Source of the DNA: Candidatus Zhuqueibacterota bacterium
Lineage (GTDB): Bacteria; SM23-31; B21-G16
NCBI GenBank assembly: GCA_003644825.1
Contig: QNDJ01000145.1
Location: 1 to 5,461 of the forward strand
Reading direction: 5' to 3'
DNA: 5,461 nt
The position numbers and the translations under genes were made by a program. The notes under the pieces were generated by a model. That model saw nothing but the letters and a program-made list of their open reading frames with translations, was not told the DNA's origin and made no database searches. Within the stretch, counting starts at the first letter, position 1. Each line of letters starts with the position of its first letter. Positions 1 to 5,461 of this stretch are shown one piece after another.

Positions 1-273
1 ATTATGTTTAACACTATCAAGAATTCAATTCAGGTATTGTAATAAAATAATAAACAACGTATTATGCGGATTACAGGAATTTATGTTTAAAAAAGTTATA
101 TAAACTTAGCGTATTCTTTACGTTCTTTTTAACCGTATGGTTGCTGTTATATATTGTAATTATAAAAATTTTTTTATCTGTGAAAACCTGGAATGACATA
201 TTATGCTTTGTTAAAGAGTTTCTATAGGAACGATATTATAATATTTTTATGTTTTAAGTTTTTTAAGAAAATC

Positions 274-301
274 TTGATATAAATATATTTTTTTATATAT
301 T
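274..301 (+). promoter_or_regulatory. Candidate sigma-70-type promoter for rnfCDGEA
   Basis: A -35-like TTGATA (274-279) is followed after 16 nt by a -10-like TATATT (296-301); each matches five of six consensus bases. Transcription would begin near 308, giving a leader of about 30 nt that includes the ribosome binding site at 325-332. The placement just before the first operon gene fits. However, such AT-rich DNA yields many chance matches, for example another TATAAT at 237-242 with no good -35 partner. Confidence 0.4.
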
Positions 302-303
302 TA
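280..303. repeat. 9-bp inverted repeat with six-T spacer overlapping the candidate rnf promoter
   Basis: The arms TAAATATAT (280-288) and ATATATTTA (295-303) are perfect reverse complements separated by six T residues. The repeat covers the spacer and -10 part of the candidate promoter, where a repressor operator could lie. Both arms are pure A/T, so chance or simple DNA-melting behaviour is equally possible, and no known regulator motif was recognised. Confidence 0.4.
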
Positions 304-324
304 AAATTCAAATGGACAAACTAA

Positions 325-332
325 AAGAGGGA
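325..332 (+). promoter_or_regulatory. Ribosome binding site of rnfC (supports GTG start)
   Basis: The purine run AAGAGGGA ends seven nt before the GTG at 340. It supports that GTG over the ATG at 312, which is in a different frame, closes after 23 codons and has no Shine-Dalgarno sequence. Confidence 0.75.
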
Positions 333-339
333 CTGAAAA

Positions 340-1662
340 GTGAAAAAGACGTTCAAGGGTGGTGCGCATCCACCAGAAAATAAAGAATATTCTAATTCAA
401 AGCCGATAGAGGATTTACCTCTTCCGGATAGGGTTGTTATTCCACTTATTCAGCATCTTGGTGCTCCCTCAAAACCTGTTGTTTCTATTGGAGATGAAGT
501 AAAAACAGGGGATCCTGTCAGTGAAGCAACAGGGTTTGTATCTGTTCCATCCCATTCTTCTATATCAGGTAAGGTGATTTCTATTGGAGCATTTCCTCAT
601 CCTTTCGGAAAGGATATTCAATCTGTGGTTATTGAAAGTGATGGAGAAGACAGATGGAATGAAAAAATTAAATTTGATGAAAAATATATGGATATTCCTG
701 TAAAGGAAATGATTGAAAAAATTCAAAATGCTGGTTTGGCTGGAATGGGAGGAGCCGCATTTCCAACCCACGTGAAATTATCACCACCTCCACCAAAAAA
801 AATAGAGATTGCTATACTAAATGGTGCAGAATGTGAACCATATCTAACATCGGACCATAGATTAATGCTGGAAAAAACAGAAGATATTATAAAGGGTTTT
901 AAGTTAATAATGAAAATCCTGGATGCAAAGTATGGTTACATAGGAATCGAAAATAACAAGCCAGATGCAATTGATAAAATGAGAAGTATTACCAGTAATG
1001 AAAAAAATATAGAAGTTGTTGGGTTAAACGTTAAGTATCCGCAGGGTGCAGAAAAGCAGTTAATTAAAGCTTTAACTAATCGGGAAGTTCCTTCGGGTGG
1101 TCTTCCTATGGATGTTCAGTGCCTTGTTCAAAATGTTGGAACAGCTCTGGCAGTTTATGAGGCTCTTGCATACAATAAACCATTGGTAGAAAGGGTTGTT
1201 ACAGTTACTGGTTCTGGAATAAAAGAACCTAAAAATCTTAGAGTCAGGATTGGAACTTTGTTCAAGAATCTTGTTGACTATTGTGGTGGATATACTGTAG
1301 AAAAAGGAAAATTGATTATGGGTGGTCCGATGATGGGATTAGCTCAATATACTGACCTTATTCCTGTGATAAAGGGGAGTTCAGGATTTGTGGTTATGAC
1401 CGAAGAAGAGAGTTTTCTTGAGGAACCAAAACCCTGTATTTTATGTGGAAGGTGTGTTGATACCTGCCCTATGAAATTACTTCCCTGTACACTTGGTACT
1501 CTTGTAGAATATTCAAAATTTGAAATGCTTGGCGAATATAATATTTTGGACTGCATTGAATGTGGTAGTTGCGCTTTTGTTTGCCCCTCCAAAAGAAATC
1601 TCGTTCATTTGATTAAATATGGTAAATTAAAATATAACGAGATTAGGAAAAAGAGTGCTTAG
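340..1662 (+). CDS. rnfC: Rnf complex subunit RnfC, NAD(H)-side flavin/iron-sulfur electron transfer protein
   Basis: RnfC is the peripheral cytoplasmic subunit that exchanges electrons with NAD(H) in the membrane-bound ferredoxin:NAD+ oxidoreductase. The 440-residue product starts with the family hallmark FKGGAHPPENK, followed by a lipoyl-like domain (about 30-100, with VSIGDEVKTGDPV). Next is a complex I 51-kDa-like nucleotide/FMN domain with GLAGMGGAAFPT at 132-143 and NGAECEPYLT from 161, then an SLBB-like stretch. The C-terminal region binds two 4Fe-4S clusters: C366-C369-C372-C376-Pro and C405-C408-C411-C415-Pro, with C383 in addition. The length matches the short RnfC of anaerobes and lacks the long Ala/Lys-rich tail of enterobacterial RsxC. 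The start is GTG, chosen from the ribosome binding site and the conserved N-terminus. It is the first gene of the operon, 43 nt before rnfD. All expected motifs are intact. Confidence 0.97.
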   Translation: MKKTFKGGAHPPENKEYSNSKPIEDLPLPDRVVIPLIQHLGAPSKPVVSIGDEVKTGDPVSEATGFVSVPSHSSISGKVISIGAFPHPFGKDIQSVVIESDGEDRWNEKIKFDEKYMDIPVKEMIEKIQNAGLAGMGGAAFPTHVKLSPPPPKKIEIAILNGAECEPYLTSDHRLMLEKTEDIIKGFKLIMKILDAKYGYIGIENNKPDAIDKMRSITSNEKNIEVVGLNVKYPQGAEKQLIKALTNREVPSGGLPMDVQCLVQNVGTALAVYEALAYNKPLVERVVTVTGSGIKEPKNLRVRIGTLFKNLVDYCGGYTVEKGKLIMGGPMMGLAQYTDLIPVIKGSSGFVVMTEEESFLEEPKPCILCGRCVDTCPMKLLPCTLGTLVEYSKFEMLGEYNILDCIECGSCAFVCPSKRNLVHLIKYGKLKYNEIRKKSA

Positions 1663-1705
1663 TTTGTATTGAAATAAAGTTTTTTGTAATAAAAGGAAAT
1701 TTTAA

Positions 1706-2740
1706 ATGGAAGCTCATTTCTATGTTTCATCTTCACCACACATCAGAGACCGAGAGTCTATAAGAAAAATAATGTTTTCAGTTGTTGTAGCTCTTATTCC
1801 TGCTCTGGTCGGAGCAGTTTATTTTTTTGGTGCAAGAGCTTTATGGATAACAGTAGTATCTGTACTAACAGCTATAATAACTGAAGGATTAATCCAGAAA
1901 TTGAGAAAGGTTCCTGTTACTATTTCTGATGGGAGTGCAGTAGTAACGGGGATACTTCTTGCATATAATCTTCCTGCGGGTTGTCCCTACTGGCTTCCTG
2001 TTATTGGTTCTTTTTTTGCAATTGCAATAGGAAAACAGGCTTTTGGTGGATTGGGTTATAATCCTATGAATCCTGCATTACTTGGAAGGGCTTTCTTGCT
2101 TGCGTCCTGGCCAGTTCGTATGACTTCTGAATGGGTAGCACCGAGGGGAGGTACTCTATCAGGAATAACAACCTGGACCGGTGCTACTCCTTTAAATTTA
2201 TTGAAACAAGCAAGAAAGGTTATCCATCATAAAGAATTATATACCGATAATAAAATTCAGGAATCTTTCAGAATTTTAAGTGATATATCAAGTTCTTATA
2301 GTGCATTGTTCTGGGGTAAAGTTGGTGGATGCCTGGGGGAAACTTCTGTAATACTTCTTTTAATCGGGGCACTGTATTTGTTGTATAAAAGATATATAGG
2401 GCTTGAAATTCCAGTTACCTATATTGGTGTTGTTGCGTTATTAGCGTGGGCTTTTAATGGAACAAAAGGATTATTTACAGGTGACCCTTTATTTCATATA
2501 TTATCCGGTGGTTTAATACTTGGAGCATTCTTTATGGCAACGGATATGGTAACTACCCCGGTCACGGTAAAAGGAAAATTGATTTTTGGAGCAGGTTGTG
2601 GAGTATTGACAGTATTTATTCGTCAATTTGGTGGTTACCCTGAAGGTGTCTCTTATTCTATACTACTTATGAATTTAACTACACCAATTATCGATAGATA
2701 CGTAAAACCTAAAATTTTTGGACATAAAAAGGTCGAGTAG
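1706..2740 (+). CDS. rnfD: Rnf complex subunit RnfD, membrane flavoprotein with covalent FMN
   Basis: RnfD is the large membrane subunit, homologous to NqrB of the Na+-pumping NADH:quinone reductase, and takes part in coupling electron flow to ion transport. The 344-residue product opens with HFYVSSSPHIRD, typical of the family, and then has multiple hydrophobic segments (starting near 22-42 and 46-64). The conserved GYNPMNPALLGRAFLL block follows. The FMN attachment motif is T158-G-A-T161, with T161 the expected phosphoester-linked threonine; ApbE, the enzyme that attaches FMN, is not in the window. The C-terminal half has further membrane helices with FWGKVGGCLGETS, GAFFMATDMVTTP and RQFGGYPEGVSYSILL. 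The ATD motif is followed by Met where Pro is more usual. The ribosome binding site AAAGGAAA (1692-1699) precedes the ATG, and length is normal. It lies 43 nt after rnfC and 33 nt before rnfG. Confidence 0.97.
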   Translation: MEAHFYVSSSPHIRDRESIRKIMFSVVVALIPALVGAVYFFGARALWITVVSVLTAIITEGLIQKLRKVPVTISDGSAVVTGILLAYNLPAGCPYWLPVIGSFFAIAIGKQAFGGLGYNPMNPALLGRAFLLASWPVRMTSEWVAPRGGTLSGITTWTGATPLNLLKQARKVIHHKELYTDNKIQESFRILSDISSSYSALFWGKVGGCLGETSVILLLIGALYLLYKRYIGLEIPVTYIGVVALLAWAFNGTKGLFTGDPLFHILSGGLILGAFFMATDMVTTPVTVKGKLIFGAGCGVLTVFIRQFGGYPEGVSYSILLMNLTTPIIDRYVKPKIFGHKKVE

Positions 2741-2773
2741 CTATTTTTATAAAAAGATTTTGAAGGTGATAAA

Positions 2774-3361
2774 ATGAGAAATATTATAAAATTATCATCG
2801 ATTTTGACCCTGGTTACCGCTATTGCGGCATTAGCACTGGCAGGAGTTAATACGATTACAAAACCATTAATAGAAGAACAGATGCGGCTTGCTGTTCATA
2901 ATGCTCTTCTTGAAGTTTTACCTGAAGCTTCAGGTGGTGTCTGTGTTGATGTTGGAGAAAAGAAAGGAGAACTATTTGAAGCATATTCCTCTCCTGATAC
3001 AACGGGTCTTGCAGGTTTTGCATTTAAAGCATACGGAAAAGGATATTCCAGCACAATAGAAACAATGGTAGGACTGGATTTGAATGGAAACATAAAAGGC
3101 ATAAAAATATTATTTCAGCAGGAAACTCCGGGTCTTGGTAGTAAAATCGAGGAGATAAAATATGGTAAAAGCAAACCCTGGTTTCAAGAACAATTCAAAA
3201 ATAAAAATGCTGAACGAGTGGCTGTTGATAAAGATGATGGAGAAATAAAAAGTATCACGGGTGCTACAATTTCTTCAAGAGCAGTAACGAATTCTATTCG
3301 AAATGGGTTTAAAAAGATAAAACCCAGGCTCGAAAAAATAATAAAGGGAGAACAAAAATGA
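2774..3361 (+). CDS. rnfG: Rnf complex subunit RnfG, FMN-binding protein anchored in the membrane
   Basis: RnfG (homologous to NqrC) has one N-terminal membrane anchor and an FMN-binding domain exposed outside the cytoplasmic membrane, where it relays electrons to or from RnfD. The 195-residue product shows the anchor at about residues 7-28 (LSSILTLVTAIAALALAGV). The FMN-binding domain has a VGLDLNGNIKGIKIL strand region, ETPGLG at 117-122, and the covalent-flavin motif T162-G-A-T165-I-S-S-R-A-V171, with T165 the expected FMN-linked threonine. ETPGLG is preceded by FQQ, where many relatives have a His-containing sequence. The ribosome binding site AAGGTGAT (2763-2770) precedes the ATG. The TGA stop overlaps the ATG of rnfE by four nt (ATGA), which suggests translational coupling. 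Length is close to the family norm. Confidence 0.95.
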   Translation: MRNIIKLSSILTLVTAIAALALAGVNTITKPLIEEQMRLAVHNALLEVLPEASGGVCVDVGEKKGELFEAYSSPDTTGLAGFAFKAYGKGYSSTIETMVGLDLNGNIKGIKILFQQETPGLGSKIEEIKYGKSKPWFQEQFKNKNAERVAVDKDDGEIKSITGATISSRAVTNSIRNGFKKIKPRLEKIIKGEQK

Positions 3362-3957
3362 CTCTCAGCGGTGAGCTTTTAAAAGGTATTTATAAGGAAA
3401 ATCCTGTTCTCAGATTGGCTCTGGGATTATGTCCGACTCTTGCTGTATCCAATTCAGTCATTAATGGTATAGGAATGGGAACAGCATTTACTTTTGTTTT
3501 GCTGGGTTCTAATATTATAGTTTCCTTAATTAAGAAAGGAGTGCCTGATAAGATAAGGATACCGGTATATATTGTTATTATAGCAAGTTTTGTTACTATT
3601 GCGGACCTATTTATGGCGGGTTTTGCACCCAAGCTTCATAAAGCATTGGGGATATTTGTTCCATTAATTGTGGTTAATTGTATAATACTGGGTAGAGCAG
3701 AAGCTTTTGCAAGTAAAAATAGTCTTGGGCGTTCAATCCTTGATGCGATTGGTATGGGAATTGGTTTTACTTTAACGCTTGTATTCATCGGATTTTTCAG
3801 GGAATTTCTCGGTGATGGAAAAGTTCTTGGTACACCGGTTATGGGTTCATCTTTTGAACCTGTTTTATTATTTATATTACCCCCGGGTGCATTTTTATCC
3901 CTGGGCTTTTTGATGGGATTTTTAAACTGGATAGATTCTAAAAAAGTAAGAAAATAA
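3358..3957 (+). CDS. rnfE: Rnf complex subunit RnfE, integral membrane core protein
   Basis: RnfE (homologous to NqrD) is one of two related six-helix membrane proteins that form the pseudo-symmetric core of the complex. In structures of this family, RnfA and RnfE hold a 2Fe-2S cluster between them inside the membrane. The 199-residue product has the two expected cysteines: C25 in GLCPTLAV and C108 in VNCIILGRAEAFA. It is almost entirely hydrophobic and includes NPVLRLALGLCP, GMGTAFTFVLL, IPVYIVIIASFVT and GMGIGFTLTLVFIGFFRE, all typical of this subunit. The ATG at 3358 has ribosome binding site AAAGGGAG (3343-3350) within the end of rnfG and overlaps the rnfG stop by four nt. rnfA follows after 13 nt. 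RnfE and RnfA are paralogues; the RAEAFA stretch after the second cysteine and the FFREF sequence favour RnfE here. Confidence 0.96.
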   Translation: MTLSGELLKGIYKENPVLRLALGLCPTLAVSNSVINGIGMGTAFTFVLLGSNIIVSLIKKGVPDKIRIPVYIVIIASFVTIADLFMAGFAPKLHKALGIFVPLIVVNCIILGRAEAFASKNSLGRSILDAIGMGIGFTLTLVFIGFFREFLGDGKVLGTPVMGSSFEPVLLFILPPGAFLSLGFLMGFLNWIDSKKVRK

Positions 3958-3970
3958 ACTGGAGAAAAAA

Positions 3971-4609
3971 ATGAATTTTTCAGAACTTTTGATAATAGCA
4001 CTGGCAGCCATATTTGTTCAAAATTTTATATTTTCAAGGTTTTTAGGTTTATGTCCTTATCTGGGTGTTTCAAAACAGCTTGACTCTGCAATTGGAATGG
4101 GGGCTTCAGTAATTTTTGTAATGAGTTTGGCTTCTGTTGTAACATGGCTGGTTTACAATTTTCTATTGATTCCTGCTCAGTCTAATCTTTTTTATAAGAT
4201 ATTTAACCTGGATGTTGAAAAAATACCGGATTTGAGGTTTTTAAGAACTATAGCGTTTATTTTAGTAATAGCTACCCTTGTTCAATTTGTTGAGATGGTA
4301 GTTCAAAAAACAAGCCCATCTTTATACAGGTCTCTGGGTATTTATCTTCCCTTAATTACAACAAATTGTGCAATTCTGGGTGTATCTGTTCTTAATATAG
4401 ATAGCGAATATAATTTTATAGAAAGTCTTGTTCAGGGATTTACTGCAGGTATCGGTTTTACTCTTGCACTTGTTTTAATGGCTGGTATTAGAATAAGGCT
4501 TGATATGGCTGAAGTTCCAAAACCTCTAAAAGGACTTCCAATTGCTTTTATTACTGCCGGGCTGATGGCAATAGCTTTTCTTGGATTTTCTGGTTTATCG
4601 CTGGAATAA
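3971..4609 (+). CDS. rnfA: Rnf complex subunit RnfA, integral membrane core protein with an extra loop
   Basis: RnfA (homologous to NqrE) pairs with RnfE to form the membrane core and the intramembrane 2Fe-2S site. The 212-residue product carries the expected cysteines, C28 in SRFLGLCPYLGVSK and C133 in LITTNCAILGVSVL, plus LRTIAFILVIATLVQFVEMVV and GFTLALVLMAGIR, all characteristic of RnfA. Six membrane segments can be placed at about 5-25, 42-66, 94-113, 121-140, 151-171 and 188-207. It is longer than the usual 190-200 residues because about 17 extra residues (within 69-90) lie between the second helix, ending FLLIP, and LRTIAF. The ribosome binding site GGAG (3961-3964) stands six nt before the ATG. 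This is the last gene of the operon. A terminator follows where rnfB stands in operons with the C-D-G-E-A-B order. Confidence 0.96.
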   Translation: MNFSELLIIALAAIFVQNFIFSRFLGLCPYLGVSKQLDSAIGMGASVIFVMSLASVVTWLVYNFLLIPAQSNLFYKIFNLDVEKIPDLRFLRTIAFILVIATLVQFVEMVVQKTSPSLYRSLGIYLPLITTNCAILGVSVLNIDSEYNFIESLVQGFTAGIGFTLALVLMAGIRIRLDMAEVPKPLKGLPIAFITAGLMAIAFLGFSGLSLE

Positions 4610-4619
4610 AAAGTTCCAG
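4601..4619 (+). other. Small hairpin with the rnfA stop codon in its loop
   Basis: CTGGAA (4601-4606) and TTCCAG (4614-4619) are perfect reverse complements around a seven-nt loop that begins with the rnfA TAA stop. A G-U pair could extend the stem at each end. No T-run follows, so it is not itself a terminator. It could stabilise the 3' end of the operon transcript, or be chance. Confidence 0.35.
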
Positions 4620-4639
4620 TAGAAAAAAATGATTGTTTA

Positions 4640-4675
4640 CCCCCTGTTATAATAACAGGGGTTTATATTTTTTTG
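4640..4675 (+). terminator. Rho-independent terminator of the rnf operon
   Basis: CCCCTGTT (4641-4648) pairs with AACAGGGG (4654-4661) around loop ATAAT, and two more A-T pairs could form inside the loop. A T-rich tract (TTTATATTTTTTTG, 4662-4675) follows at once. It sits 31 nt after the rnfA stop and separates the operon from tatC. The strong GC base of the stem stands out sharply from the surrounding AT-rich DNA. Confidence 0.9.
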
Positions 4676-4684
4676 TAAAATGTA

Positions 4685-4711
4685 TTGAAAAATTAAATCT
4701 GAAGATATAAT
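4685..4711 (+). promoter_or_regulatory. Candidate tatC promoter placed to give a leaderless mRNA
   Basis: TTGAAA (4685-4690) and a perfect TATAAT (4706-4711) are separated by 15 nt, slightly short of the optimum. Transcription from this -10 would start around 4717-4720, at or within two or three nt of the tatC ATG at 4720. It lies directly after the rnf terminator, where a new promoter is needed. No Shine-Dalgarno sequence is seen before the ATG. Confidence 0.45.
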
Positions 4712-4719
4712 TTATTTAT

Positions 4720-5461
4720 ATGAACAAAAAAAATTATGATGATAAGAAAATGCCTTTTGTTGACCATCTTGAAGAGTTAAGATGGGTTCTTATAAAATGT
4801 ATAATTGCAGTGGTTGTTTTGTCAATTGGGTGTTACTTTTTTTCTGAACATATCCAGAATTTTCTTACCAGACTTTATCCTTATAAATTAGGCTATCTTG
4901 GTGTTTCCGATGCATTTATTATAAGGTTGAAGCTTTCTATAGTTACTGGTGCTATTGTTGGGCTACCATTTATTGTTTATCAATTCTGGACTTTTATAGC
5001 TCCCGGACTTCTTGAAAGAGAGAGAAAATATATACCTATAATTGTTATTTTCACTACAGTTTGCTTTTTAGTTGGTGCTGCTTTTGCATATTTTGTTATT
5101 ATTCCTTTTGGACTGAGATTTTTATCGAGTTTTCAAACTGAAAATGTTGTTCAAACTGTTGTAATAAATAAATATTTAAGTTTTGTTGTATGGTTAATGA
5201 TTGTTTTTGGTCTTGTGTTTGAGCTTCCTTTATTATCTGCATTTCTTACTAAAATTGGCATTATAAATTACAGAACCTTGAAAAGAGTTAGAAAATATAG
5301 TATTATAGTTATATTTGTAGCGGCTGCAATGCTTACCCCCCCTGACCCTCAAACTCAGTTGTTTCTTGCTGGTCCTTTGATTCTTCTTTATGAAATAAGT
5401 ATTTTTATTTCAAGAATGATTGGTCGGAAAAAAGAAAAAAAAGAAAAAGAAGAAGAAGAAA
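4720..5461 (+). CDS. tatC: Sec-independent protein translocase subunit TatC (3' end outside the window)
   Basis: TatC is the polytopic membrane protein that recognises twin-arginine signal peptides and, with TatA-type proteins, exports folded proteins. The frame runs 247 codons to the window edge without a stop. Family motifs appear in order: MPFVDHLEELR at 11-21, PFIVYQFWTFIAPGLLERER at 83-102, a helix region ending AAFAYFVIIPFGLRFL, YLSFVVWLMIVFGLVFELP at 152-170, and LTPPDPQTQLFLAGP from 205. Residues matching E. coli F94, E103, E170 and D211 are F92, E101, E168 and D209. All six helices appear to be present, and the charged Lys/Glu tail (from about 235) suggests the stop lies soon after the window end. 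The start is uncertain: ATG 4720 and ATG 4750 (Met11) both lack a clear ribosome binding site. The terminator before it suggests separate transcription from rnf; tatA/tatB are not in view. Confidence 0.95.
   Translation, partial: MNKKNYDDKKMPFVDHLEELRWVLIKCIIAVVVLSIGCYFFSEHIQNFLTRLYPYKLGYLGVSDAFIIRLKLSIVTGAIVGLPFIVYQFWTFIAPGLLERERKYIPIIVIFTTVCFLVGAAFAYFVIIPFGLRFLSSFQTENVVQTVVINKYLSFVVWLMIVFGLVFELPLLSAFLTKIGIINYRTLKRVRKYSIIVIFVAAAMLTPPDPQTQLFLAGPLILLYEISIFISRMIGRKKEKKEKEEEE
5426..5461 (+). repeat. Pure purine A/G tract encoding the Lys/Glu tail of TatC
   Basis: From 5426 to the window end every base is A or G, with an eight-A run (5435-5442) and GAA triplets near the end. It encodes the highly charged cytoplasmic tail of TatC. 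The tract may continue past the edge. A-runs of this length can be prone to slippage, but here the frame remains open. Confidence 0.8.

Larger units (their letters stand above)
1..339. other. AT-rich non-coding region upstream of the rnf operon
   Basis: This stretch has no convincing gene on either strand. Only short open stretches run in from the left edge: one frame closes at 40-42 and another at 101-103. Neither codes for anything recognisable, so an upstream gene ending here cannot be shown. Base composition is extremely AT-rich, with many T and A runs, as expected for a promoter region. A 10-bp direct repeat (TTATGTTTAA at 2-11 and 81-90) is present, but in DNA of this composition it may be chance. 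The right-hand end holds a candidate promoter, an inverted repeat and the rnfC ribosome binding site, each listed separately. No rnfB, tRNA or riboswitch structure was recognised. Confidence 0.7.

Noticed and set aside
2-103. Possible C-terminal end of an upstream gene running in from the left edge (33 open codons in one frame).
   Set aside because: Too short, no recognisable motif, and the composition resembles the rest of the non-coding region.
208-225. Rex-like redox repressor site, suggested by TTGTTAA at 208-214.
   Set aside because: Only one half-site matches; the expected reverse-complement half does not follow, and the position is over 100 nt from rnfC.
312-383. A 23-codon reading frame (ATG at 312) overlapping the rnfC start in another frame, as a possible regulatory upstream ORF.
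   Set aside because: No Shine-Dalgarno sequence before it, and the purine run inside it is well placed as the ribosome binding site of rnfC. The peptide resembles nothing known.
565-771. Minus-strand open frame of 68 codons inside rnfC.
   Set aside because: It lies wholly opposite the conserved RnfC coding region and shows no recognisable protein motif; it is a shadow of the real gene.
3636-4001. Minus-strand open frame of 121 codons opposite rnfE and the start of rnfA.
   Set aside because: It is antisense to conserved membrane-protein sequence and shows no family features; such frames are common opposite hydrophobic genes.
4629-4652. Tiny ATG-initiated frame of seven codons reading into the terminator stem, as an attenuation leader.
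   Set aside because: No ribosome binding site, no repeated regulatory codons, and no alternative stem to compete with the terminator.
1-5461. A novel defence, mobile or biosynthetic system.
   Set aside because: All coding sequence is accounted for by the well-known Rnf complex and TatC; no repeats arrays, integrase, transposase or unexplained gene-sized gap was found.

Overview
The window carries a nearly complete operon for an Rnf-type ion-translocating ferredoxin:NAD+ oxidoreductase, rnfC-rnfD-rnfG-rnfE-rnfA, all on the + strand. An intrinsic terminator follows it, and then the 5' part of tatC, the core subunit of the twin-arginine protein export system. All six proteins are recognisable from family motifs. 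No mobile element, CRISPR array, rRNA or tRNA gene was seen.

Layout. Positions 1-339 are very AT-rich and appear non-coding; they hold a candidate promoter, a 9-bp inverted repeat and a good ribosome binding site just before the GTG start of rnfC. Positions 340-4609 hold the five rnf genes, with gaps of 43, 33 and 13 nt and one 4-nt ATGA overlap (rnfG/rnfE). Positions 4610-4719 hold the terminator and a possible promoter for tatC, whose reading frame is still open at the window edge.

How the parts work together (family knowledge). RnfC takes or gives electrons at the NAD(H) side through a flavin and two 4Fe-4S clusters. RnfA and RnfE form the membrane core with a shared 2Fe-2S centre. RnfD and RnfG carry covalently bound FMN, and the complex couples ferredoxin/NAD+ electron transfer to H+ or Na+ movement. 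The covalent-FMN threonines, the RnfC iron-sulfur cysteines and the RnfA/RnfE cysteines are all present, so the encoded subunits look functional. The sixth standard subunit, RnfB (ferredoxin-side iron-sulfur protein), is not in the window: rnfC is preceded by 339 nt of non-coding DNA and rnfA is followed directly by a terminator.

Organism. The DNA is AT-rich (roughly one third G+C by eye), uses the standard code, and has AGGA/GGAG-type ribosome binding sites. The short RnfC and the C-D-G-E-A order suit an anaerobic or facultatively fermentative bacterium. The gene order differs from the gammaproteobacterial A-B-C-D-G-E arrangement. I cannot name a phylum from this alone. I see no undescribed system here. 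The points most worth checking are the missing rnfB, an extra loop of about 17 residues in RnfA, and a tatC start that may be read from a leaderless transcript.
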